Shown: one piece after another, positions 58,057-64,000 of the stretch
How the letters are laid out: every line of letters starts with the position of its first letter
Position numbering within the stretch: the first letter of the stretch is position 1
Source: Caldovatus sediminis
GTDB taxonomy: Bacteria > Pseudomonadota > Alphaproteobacteria > Acetobacterales > Acetobacteraceae
Assembly: GCF_014644455.1 (NCBI RefSeq)
Contig: NZ_BMKS01000006.1
Coordinates: forward strand, 287,408-351,407
Direction of reading: 5' to 3'
DNA length: 64,000 nucleotides
Program-made: the position numbers and the translations under genes
The notes under the pieces: model-generated
Databases searched by the model: none
Seen by the model: only the letters and a program-made list of their open reading frames with translations
Told to the model about the DNA's origin: nothing

Positions 58057-58929
58057 ATGGGACATCCGCAGCCGCCCGTGCCGCTCGACCCCGCCGACAA
58101 CAGCGCCCAGCGCCTTTCCCCCGCCTACCGCCTCGCGGTGGAGGACACCGAGTTCCTGCTGCGGGACGAGATGCGCGCGCTCCGCTTCGCCCTCGAATAC
58201 GCCAAGGCGGAGCTGGCGCTGCGCGAATGGGGCGTGCGTTCCACCATCGTCGTCTTCGGCTCCGCCCGCATCCCGTCCCCGGAGGACGCCGAGGCCGCCA
58301 TCGCCGCCGCGCCCGAGGGCAAGGCGCGCGAGATCGCGCGCCGCCGCGCCGCCCTCTCGCGCTACTACGCCATGGCGCGGGAGTTCGGCCACATCGCCTC
58401 GCGCCGCGGCGGCGCCCTCTCGCCCAACGGCAGGCTGCGCGACAACGTCATCGCCACCGGCGGCGGCCCGGGGATCATGGAGGCGGCGAACCGCGGCGCC
58501 GCGGACGCCGGGGCCCCCTCGATCGGCTTCAACATCACCCTGCCGGCCGAGCAGCAGCCCAACCCCTACTCCACGCCCGACCTCACCTTCCGCTTCCACT
58601 ACTTCGCCATGCGCAAGATGCACCTGGCGATGCGCGCCAACGCGCTGGCGATCTTCCCCGGCGGCTTCGGCACCTTCGACGAGCTGTTCGAGCTGCTGAC
58701 CCTGACCCAGACGCGCAAGGCGCCGCCACTGCCGATTGTGCTGTTCGGCGCCGAGTACTGGCGTCGCGTCGTCGCCTGGGACGTCCTGGTCGAGCAGGGC
58801 ATGGTGGACCCTGCCGACCTCGACCTGTTCGAGATCGTGGACAGCGCCGAGGAGGGCTGGCACGCGATGATCCGCCGCGGCCTCGCCGCCCACACCCCGC
58901 CCGGCCGGGCCGTGCTGGACGAGGAGTGA
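58057..58929 (+). CDS. LOG-family (TIGR00730-like) nucleoside-monophosphate phosphoribohydrolase
   Basis: A 290-residue Rossmann-fold protein of the LOG (Lonely Guy) family, long called possible lysine decarboxylase. The motif [19 protein letters not shown] (PGGxGTxxE) carries the catalytic Glu and the loop; [20 protein letters not shown] and [20 protein letters not shown] are also diagnostic. It cleaves the N-glycosidic bond of nucleotide 5'-monophosphates such as AMP or cytokinin precursors. The N-terminal 60 residues are a helical extension ([20 protein letters not shown]) found in the longer bacterial subgroup. The ATG ([12 protein letters not shown]) is chosen on family length. Confidence 0.88.
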   Translation: MGHPQPPVPLDPADNSAQRLSPAYRLAVEDTEFLLRDEMRALRFALEYAKAELALREWGVRSTIVVFGSARIPSPEDAEAAIAAAPEGKAREIARRRAALSRYYAMAREFGHIASRRGGALSPNGRLRDNVIATGGGPGIMEAANRGAADAGAPSIGFNITLPAEQQPNPYSTPDLTFRFHYFAMRKMHLAMRANALAIFPGGFGTFDELFELLTLTQTRKAPPLPIVLFGAEYWRRVVAWDVLVEQGMVDPADLDLFEIVDSAEEGWHAMIRRGLAAHTPPGRAVLDEE

Positions 58930-58979
58930 CGCCGCCCCTCGCGGTACCGGTCCGCCCGGCCCACCCCGGAGGAGGAGCC

Positions 58980-59792
58980 ATGCCCCAGCTCGCCGACCGC
59001 GTCGCCCTCGTCACCGGCGCCGCCTCCGGCATCGGCGCCGCCTGCGCCGAGGCCCTGGCGCGCGAGGGCGCCCATGTGGTCCTCACCGACCTCGACGCGG
59101 CGCGCGGCGAGGCCCTGGCGGCGCGGCTGCGCGGTGCCGGCCGGGCCGCGGAGTTCCTCCCCCAGGACGTGACCGACGAGGCGCGCTGGGCGGAGATCGT
59201 CGCCGCCATCGAGGCGCGGCGCCGCCGGCTCGACATCCTCGTCGCCAACGCCGGCATCGGCATCATCGCCCCGGCGGTGGAGATCAGCCTCGCCGACTGG
59301 CGCCGGCAGATGGCGGTCAACGTGGAGGGGGTGTTCCTCGGCGTGAAGCACTGCATCCCGGCGATGCGCCGCGGCGGGCGGGGCGGGGCGATCGTGATCA
59401 TGTCCTCGGTCGCCGGGCTGCGCGGCTCGGCCGGGCTCTCCTGCTACGCCGCGACCAAGGCGGCGGTGCGCTACTTCGCCAAGTCGGTCGCGCTGGAATG
59501 CGCCGAGGCGCGCGACGGGATCCGGGTGAACACGGTCCATCCCGGCATCATCGCCACGCCGATCTGGGAGAAGCTGCCGGCCGGCGCCGGCGGACGCAAC
59601 GCGCCGCTCGACCCGCAGCGCCTCGCCGCCGCCGGCGTGCCGCTCGGCGAGGCGGGGCGGCCGGAGGACATCGCCGGGGGCGTGGTCTTCCTCTGCTCCG
59701 ACGCCGCGCGCCACATGACCGGGGCGGAGCTGGTGATGGACGGCGGCATGACCGCCGGGCGGATGGGCAGCCTGGCCGCGGCCGCGCGGTAG
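58980..59792 (+). CDS. short-chain dehydrogenase/reductase
   Basis: A 270-residue classical SDR. Motifs are [33 protein letters not shown], Asn in MAVNVEGVFLGVKH, Ser in VIMSSVAGLRGSAG, and the YxxxK pair in SCYAATKAAVRYF. VLTDLDAARGEALAARLRG, with Asp after the second strand, favours NAD over NADP. The VNTVHPGIIATPIW segment and the C-terminal MTGAELVMDGGMTAG are family-typical. GGAGGAGGAGCC precedes the ATG. It lies 50 nt after the LOG gene, possibly co-transcribed. The substrate is unknown. Confidence 0.92.
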   Translation: MPQLADRVALVTGAASGIGAACAEALAREGAHVVLTDLDAARGEALAARLRGAGRAAEFLPQDVTDEARWAEIVAAIEARRRRLDILVANAGIGIIAPAVEISLADWRRQMAVNVEGVFLGVKHCIPAMRRGGRGGAIVIMSSVAGLRGSAGLSCYAATKAAVRYFAKSVALECAEARDGIRVNTVHPGIIATPIWEKLPAGAGGRNAPLDPQRLAAAGVPLGEAGRPEDIAGGVVFLCSDAARHMTGAELVMDGGMTAGRMGSLAAAAR

Positions 59793-59830
59793 GCGCGGCG
59801 CGCGGGGCCGGAGGTCCGCCCGGCGCCGGA

Positions 59831-60094
59831 TCAGCGGTCGCGCCACGGCGGGCGCGGCGGCGGCACGAGGTCCCAGGGCCGACGCTCGGCCTCGCGCAGC
59901 GCCTCGGCGCGGCTGATGCCGATGTCGGAGAGCATGCGGTCGTCCATCGCGGCGAGCTGGCGCCGCGTCTCGATGGCGGCGACCATGCGGGCGAGGAAAT
60001 CCAGCCAGGCGCGCCCCGGCCGGCGGCGGCCCCGCGCGGCGGCGGTGAGGGCGGGAGCGGAGCCGGCGTGGCAGCAGGAGGTGGCGTCGGACAT
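59831..60094 (-). CDS. DUF1127 (YjiS-like) small protein
   Basis: An 87-residue protein. The C-terminal half is DUF1127: AMDDRMLSDIGISRAEALRE, preceded by the amphipathic basic helix ARMVAAIETRRQLA. The N-terminus (MSDATSCCHAGSAPALTAAA) is unstructured and has a Cys pair. Such proteins affect phosphate/carbon metabolism or RNA-binding regulation in some alphaproteobacteria. The ATG follows GGGAGAGCCGACGCC. It is divergent from the LysR gene and may be under its control. Confidence 0.85.
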   Translation of the reverse strand: MSDATSCCHAGSAPALTAAARGRRRPGRAWLDFLARMVAAIETRRQLAAMDDRMLSDIGISRAEALREAERRPWDLVPPPRPPWRDR

Positions 60095-60171
60095 GGCGTC
60101 GGCTCTCCCTCGAGGCGCGTTCGGAGCGAGGATGGGACGGGCGTTCCCATAAGGAAAACGAAATCTATTGA

Positions 60172-60206
60172 CCTTCGGCATCAGATGCTTTGATGATTAC
60201 CGAAGG
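60172..60206. promoter_or_regulatory. nested inverted repeats before the LysR gene
   Basis: CCTTCGG and CCGAAGG are exact inverted repeats with a 21-nt spacer containing a second pair, CATCA and TGATG. The right arm overlaps the Shine-Dalgarno of the lysR-type gene. The arrangement fits an autoregulatory LysR operator, or an mRNA hairpin masking translation. The stretch is much richer in A+T than its surroundings. Confidence 0.45.
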
Positions 60207-60217
60207 AGGGTCCGGCC

Positions 60218-61126
60218 ATGCTCGCCATCCCGCCCGGTCTCGATCCCGACGTCCTGCGCAGCTTCGTCCTCATCGCCGAGGGCGGGAGCTTCACCCGCGC
60301 CGCGCAGCTGGTGGGGCGCACCCAGTCGGCGGTCTCGATGCAGATCCGCCGGCTGGAGGAGACGCTCGGCAGGCCGCTGCTGCACCGCGGCGCGCGCGGG
60401 GTGGAGCCGACGCCGCACGGCGCCTGGCTGCTCGACCGCGCGCGCCGGCTGCTCGCCATGCATGACGAGATCCTGGCGAGCTTCCGCAGCCCGGAGGTCG
60501 CCGGCAGCGTCCGCCTCGGCACCCCGGACGACTACGCGCTGCGCTGGCTGCCCGGCATCCTCGCCGCCTTCGCCGACAGCCACCCGGCGGTGGAGGTGGA
60601 GGTGGTCTGCGCCCCCTCCAACGAACTGGCGGAGCGGCTGACGCGGGGCGAGGTGGACCTGACCCTGCTCTCCGGCGGCAACGAGCCGCCCGGGCTGCAG
60701 GGGCGGACCCTGTGGCGGGGCCGGCTGGTGTGGATCGGCTCGGCGCGGCACGCGACGCACCGGCGCTCGCCGCTGCCGCTCGCGCTCGCGCAGCCGCGCT
60801 GCGTCTGGCGGCGCGCGGCGACGGCGGCGCTCGATGCGGCGGGGATCGCGTGGCGGACCGCCTATGTCAGCACCTCCCAGACCGGCACGCTCGCCCCGAC
60901 CCTGGCGGGGCTGGCGGTGACCGTCGGCATGGCGGGGCCGCTGCCGCCCGGGCTGCGGCACCTCGGCGCCGAGGAAGGGCTGCCGCCGCTGCCGGAATTC
61001 ACGATCGAGCTGCTGTCCGGCCCCGACCGCACGCCGGTCGCCGAGGCGCTGGCGCGGCACATCGAGGAGAGCTTCCGCCGCGAGGCCGCGCTGGAGGGCG
61101 CGGCGCCGAAGGCGGCTGCCGCTTGA
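60218..61126 (+). CDS. LysR-family transcriptional regulator
   Basis: A 302-residue regulator. The winged helix-turn-helix is at about 8-65 (LRSFVLIAEGGSFTRAAQLV, GRTQSAVSMQIRRLEETLGR). The effector domain runs from GSVRLGTPDDYALRWLPGIL to the end. The GTPDDYA start of the effector domain and AVTVGMAGPLPPGLRHLG resemble regulators of small acids, but the ligand cannot be named. It is divergent from DUF1127 and is followed, after 74 nt, by a TctC-type receptor that it may control. Confidence 0.92.
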   Translation: MLAIPPGLDPDVLRSFVLIAEGGSFTRAAQLVGRTQSAVSMQIRRLEETLGRPLLHRGARGVEPTPHGAWLLDRARRLLAMHDEILASFRSPEVAGSVRLGTPDDYALRWLPGILAAFADSHPAVEVEVVCAPSNELAERLTRGEVDLTLLSGGNEPPGLQGRTLWRGRLVWIGSARHATHRRSPLPLALAQPRCVWRRAATAALDAAGIAWRTAYVSTSQTGTLAPTLAGLAVTVGMAGPLPPGLRHLGAEEGLPPLPEFTIELLSGPDRTPVAEALARHIEESFRREAALEGAAPKAAAA

Positions 61127-61200
61127 GCCGGGCCTGGCGGCATGGCATCAGCCCGGGCCCGGCCGTTGTTCCACCGGGAGGAGACAGGAGCCTCGCGCCC

Positions 61201-62178
61201 ATGCAGCGTCGTCAACTCGTCGCCCTGACCGCGGCGGGGCTCGCGGCACCCGCGGTGCTGCGCGCCCAGGGGGCCGCCGCGAACTGGCCCGAGCGGCCGG
61301 TCCGCATCATCGTCCCCTTCCCGCCGGGCGGCTCGACCGACACCATCGCCCGCATCTTCCAGCCGCGGCTGACCGAACTGCTCGGCAGGCAGGTGGTGAT
61401 CGAGAACCGCGGCGGCGCCTCCGGCTCGATCGGCGCGATCGAGGCGGCGCGCTCGCAGCCCGACGGCCACTCCTGGCTGCTCGCCTACGACAACGAGGCG
61501 ACCAACCAGACCGTGATGCGCCTGCCCTACCGGACGCTGGAGGACCTGGCGCCGGTCAGCCTGGTGGCGACCGGGCCGCTCTGCCTGGTGGCGCACAAGG
61601 ACACGCCCTACCGCAGCTTCCAGGACGTGGTGGAGGCGGCGAAGCGCGCGCCGGACACGATCAACTACGCCACCTCGGGCGTCGGCGGCCTCGCCCATGT
61701 CTCGACCACGCTGCTCGCGCAGCAGGCCGGCATCCGGCTCGTGCACGTGCCCTACCGCGGCGGCGGGCCCGCGCTGCAGGACGCGACGGCGGGGCACGTG
61801 CCGCTGTTCATGTCGAACGTCGTCATCATCAGCCAGCACATCCGCGCCGGCACGCTCCGCCCGCTCGGCGTGACGACGCGCGAGGAGACGCGCCACGTCC
61901 CCGGCGTGAAGAGCTTCGCCCAGCAGGGGGTGGGCGACTTCGAGGCGCCGACCTGGTGGGCCTTCTTCGGCCGCGCCGGCACGCCGCAGCCGATCCTCGA
62001 GCGGATGCACGCGGCGCTGACGCAGGTGCTGCGCGAGCCCGCCGTGAAGGCCAGGATCGAGGAGCAGGGCGCCGACGTCATCGCGTCCGACCCGGCCGAG
62101 TGCCGCCGCTTCGTCGCGGGCGAGATCGAGAAGTGGGGCCGGGTGATCCGCGAGAACGACATCCGCGCGGACAGCTGA
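61201..62178 (+). CDS. tripartite tricarboxylate-type (Bug/TctC) substrate-binding protein
   Basis: A 325-residue periplasmic receptor of the Bug family. The Sec/Tat-like signal is at residues 1-23 (QRRQLVALTAAGLAAPAVLR, cleaved near AQG-AAANW). The family start WPERPVRIIVPFPPGGSTDT and VIENRGGASGSIGAIEAARS are clear; VPYRGGGPALQDATAGHVPL is also typical. No TctA/TctB permease genes are adjacent, as is common for orphan Bug receptors, so it may work as a sensor or share a distant permease. The ligand is likely a small carboxylic acid. Confidence 0.93.
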   Translation: MQRRQLVALTAAGLAAPAVLRAQGAAANWPERPVRIIVPFPPGGSTDTIARIFQPRLTELLGRQVVIENRGGASGSIGAIEAARSQPDGHSWLLAYDNEATNQTVMRLPYRTLEDLAPVSLVATGPLCLVAHKDTPYRSFQDVVEAAKRAPDTINYATSGVGGLAHVSTTLLAQQAGIRLVHVPYRGGGPALQDATAGHVPLFMSNVVIISQHIRAGTLRPLGVTTREETRHVPGVKSFAQQGVGDFEAPTWWAFFGRAGTPQPILERMHAALTQVLREPAVKARIEEQGADVIASDPAECRRFVAGEIEKWGRVIRENDIRADS

Positions 62179-62180
62179 TC

Positions 62181-62786
62181 GTGGACGAGGCCGCGCGCTT
62201 CGCCGCGATGATGGAGGACGGCGCCGTGCTGCGGCGCCGCATGGCGGCCGAGGCCGCGCCCGCCGTGCTCGCCGTGGTGGCGGCGTGCGAGCGCAGCCTG
62301 CGCGCCGGGGGCAAGCTCCTGTTCTGCGGCAACGGCGGCAGCGCGGCGGACGCGCAGCACCTGGCGACGGAGTGGCTGGTGCGGCTGCGCGCGCGCGTCG
62401 AGCGCCCCTCCTGGCCGGCGATCGCGCTGACCCTCGACCCCGCGGCGCTGACCGCGGGCGGCAACGACTACGGCTTCGAGCAGGTGTTCGCGCGCCCGCT
62501 TGCGGGCCTCGGCCGTGCCGGCGACGTGCTGTTCGGCATCACCACGAGCGGCCGCTCGCCCAACGTGTTGCGCGCGCTCGAGACGGCGCGGGCGATGGGC
62601 ATCGTCACGGTCGGCCTGCTGGGCGGCGACGGCGGTCCTGCGCGCGCGCTCTGCGACCATGCGCTGGTGGTGCCGAGCGCGGAGACGGCGCGGGTGCAGG
62701 AGCTGCACATCGCCCTCGGCCACGCGGTGCTGGAGCTCCTGGAGGACCGCCTGGTCGGCGGGACGGCGGGGCGCGCCGGCCCGTGA
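62181..62786 (+). CDS. SIS-domain sugar-phosphate isomerase (GmhA-like)
   Basis: A 201-residue sugar isomerase fold. Evidence: [20 protein letters not shown] (GNGGSAxDAQH, phosphate/substrate loop), LTAGGNDYGFEQVFARPLAG (ND and E of the active site) and LFGITTSGRSPNVLRALETA. ARVQELHIALGHAVLELLED gives the last His. It fits sedoheptulose-7-phosphate isomerase, the first step of ADP/GDP-heptose synthesis. The GTG lies 2 nt after the receptor gene; an internal ATG nine codons on is possible. It overlaps the epimerase gene (GTGA). Confidence 0.88.
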   Translation: MDEAARFAAMMEDGAVLRRRMAAEAAPAVLAVVAACERSLRAGGKLLFCGNGGSAADAQHLATEWLVRLRARVERPSWPAIALTLDPAALTAGGNDYGFEQVFARPLAGLGRAGDVLFGITTSGRSPNVLRALETARAMGIVTVGLLGGDGGPARALCDHALVVPSAETARVQELHIALGHAVLELLEDRLVGGTAGRAGP

Positions 62787-63769
62787 CGGTGCTGCTGACC
62801 GGCGCGGCCGGCTTCATCGGCATGCATGTCGCCGAGGCGCTGCTCGCGCGCGGCGAGCGCGTGCTCGGCCTCGATTCCCTGACGCCCTACTACGACCTCC
62901 GGCTGAAGCGGGCCCGGCTCGCGCGGCTCGAGGGGCGCGCGGGCTTCGAGTTCCTGCCGCTCGACGTCGCCGACCGCGCGGCGATGCTGGCGCTGGCCGA
63001 GGAGCGGGCGGCGGAGGTCACGCGCATCGTCCACCTCGCCGCCCAGCCGGGGGTGCGGCACTCGCTCGTGGACCCCTTCGCCTATGTGGACGCCAACGTC
63101 ATGGGGCACCTCGTGGTGCTGGAGGCGGCGCGGCGGCTCGGGCGCCTGGAGCACGTGGTCTATGCCAGCTCGTCCTCGGTCTATGGCGGCAACGAATCGC
63201 TGCCGTTCCGCGAGAGCGACCGGGTGGACCACCCGGTCTCGCTCTATGCCGCGACCAAGCGGGCGGCGGAGCTGATCAGCGAGAGCTACGCCCTCCTCTT
63301 CGCCCTGCCGCAGACGGGGCTGCGCTTCTTCACGGTCTATGGCCCCTGGGGGCGGCCCGACATGGCGCCGTGGCTGTTCGCCGAGGCGATCCTCGAGGGG
63401 CGGCCGATCACCCTCTACGAGGGCGGGCGGCTGCGGCGCGACTTCACCTACATCGAGGACATCGTCGCCGGCGTGCTCGGCTGCCTCGACCGGCCGCCGG
63501 AGAGCCGGAGGCCGCGGCTGCTCAACATCGGCAACCATCGCAGCGAGGAGGTGCGGCGCTTCCTCTCGCTGCTCGAGCAGGCGCTGGGCCGCGAGGCGGT
63601 GGTGGTGGAGGCGCCGCGGCCGCCGACCGACGTTCCGGAGACCTGTGCCGACATCGACGCGATCGCCGCGCTGACCGGCTTCGCGCCGCGCACGCCGATC
63701 GAGGCCGGCGTTCCGCGCTTCGCGGAATGGTTCCTCGGCTGGCGCGAGAATCGCCGGCCGGGGGGTTGA
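62783..63769 (+). CDS. NAD-dependent sugar-nucleotide epimerase (UDP-glucuronate 4-epimerase-like)
   Basis: A 328-residue extended SDR. The cofactor loop is LLTGAAGFIGMHVAEALL. LDSLTPYYDLRLKRARLARL is the phrase typical of UDP-glucuronate 4-epimerases. IVHLAAQPGVRHSLVDPFAY, catalytic Ser in VYASSSSVYGG and YxxxK in SLYAATKRAAE are present, followed by FFTVYGPWGRPDMAPWLF. The product would be UDP-galacturonate for surface polysaccharide. The overlap with the isomerase gene suggests one pathway (LPS or capsule). The locus may continue beyond the window. Confidence 0.9.
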   Translation: MTVLLTGAAGFIGMHVAEALLARGERVLGLDSLTPYYDLRLKRARLARLEGRAGFEFLPLDVADRAAMLALAEERAAEVTRIVHLAAQPGVRHSLVDPFAYVDANVMGHLVVLEAARRLGRLEHVVYASSSSVYGGNESLPFRESDRVDHPVSLYAATKRAAELISESYALLFALPQTGLRFFTVYGPWGRPDMAPWLFAEAILEGRPITLYEGGRLRRDFTYIEDIVAGVLGCLDRPPESRRPRLLNIGNHRSEEVRRFLSLLEQALGREAVVVEAPRPPTDVPETCADIDAIAALTGFAPRTPIEAGVPRFAEWFLGWRENRRPGG

Positions 63770-63820
63770 CCGGCCGCGCGGCGGGGAATAGATAGCCGCT
63801 CCGTCGCGAAGCGATGGACC

Positions 63821-63849
63821 TTGACGGTGGTGGGGTCGCCCGCCATATT
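63821..63849 (+). promoter_or_regulatory. candidate sigma-70 promoter pointing out of the window
   Basis: TTGACG, a 17-nt spacer and CATATT, in the lower-GC stretch after the epimerase gene. If used, transcription would start near 63856 and continue past the window end. A frame opening with ATG at 63814 stays open to the edge but has no recognisable motif. Confidence 0.35.
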
Positions 63850-64000
63850 GATGGGTCCGTCGCAGAGGCGGCCTCCAGGAAGGCGCGGATGCCGCGGTTC
63901 CGGCAAGGGATCGTGGCTCCTTGTGGGTCCTGGTTGTTCTCTGACAGTTGCATCGGTCTTCTGGATGGAAGCCTGGGGGTGTGGTCTTGGCTGCGGGCGG

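Overview
The window is very GC-rich bacterial chromosome with dense coding on both strands, many GTG starts and 4-nt stop/start overlaps. Gene content (trmFO, aroQ-accB-accC, a TctC/Bug-type receptor, DUF1127, DUF3175, FNR-type boxes) points to an alphaproteobacterium, most likely Acetobacteraceae of the Roseomonas/Caldovatus kind. The family assignment is inferred from gene content and composition, not from a marker tree. I see no rRNA, tRNA, CRISPR array, prophage or intact insertion sequence.

Region 1 (1-25.7 kb) is a stress and low-oxygen island. It opens with a HisKA_2 sensor kinase cut by the left edge and a methanogen-output-domain protein. Then follow a nitroreductase with a DUF2267 protein, a Lon-family protease with a Usp, a CapA-like phosphoesterase, and an operon of helix-hairpin-helix, BON, DUF2267 and ZIP-transporter genes. 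Next come Hsp20, a groES-less GroEL paralogue, an acs-pdhA-pdhB-pdhC-acp operon, a two-domain Usp, a phasin-like protein and an NDH-SelD fusion. Seven palindromes of the form nTGAn-N4-nTCAn, close to the FNR/FixK consensus TTGAT-N4-ATCAA, lie in front of seven of these transcription units. I saw none in front of genes in the remaining 40 kb. This suggests a coordinated oxygen-limitation regulon like the low-oxygen-activated loci known in other Proteobacteria.

Region 2 (26-32.7 kb) holds a methyl-accepting chemotaxis protein, two divergent SDRs (one lacking most catalytic residues), an M19 dipeptidase, a cold-shock protein and small conserved proteins. Region 3 (32.9-38.7 kb) is a complete branched-chain-amino-acid-type ABC transporter operon (receptor, two permeases, two ATPases) followed by an Old Yellow Enzyme-type oxidoreductase. 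Region 4 (38.8-47.4 kb) is mostly housekeeping: trmFO, an ornithine/lysine-type decarboxylase with a long leader, thiS-thiG and aroQ-accB-accC. It also contains a two-gene unit pairing an inactive trypsin-like/PDZ protein with a LuxR-type regulator.

Region 5 (47.4-56 kb) is a dipeptide/nickel-type ABC system. It has two divergently transcribed paralogous receptors, two permeases and two ATPases, and ends in a 50-residue lipoprotein; a TauD-like dioxygenase sits behind one receptor. Region 6 (56-63.8 kb) has NAD kinase overlapping a nitrilase-family amidase, a LOG-family protein, an SDR, DUF1127, a LysR regulator with a TctC-type receptor, and a sugar-isomerase/epimerase pair that may begin a surface-polysaccharide locus. 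GC content drops in the last 200 bases, where a possible promoter points out of the window.
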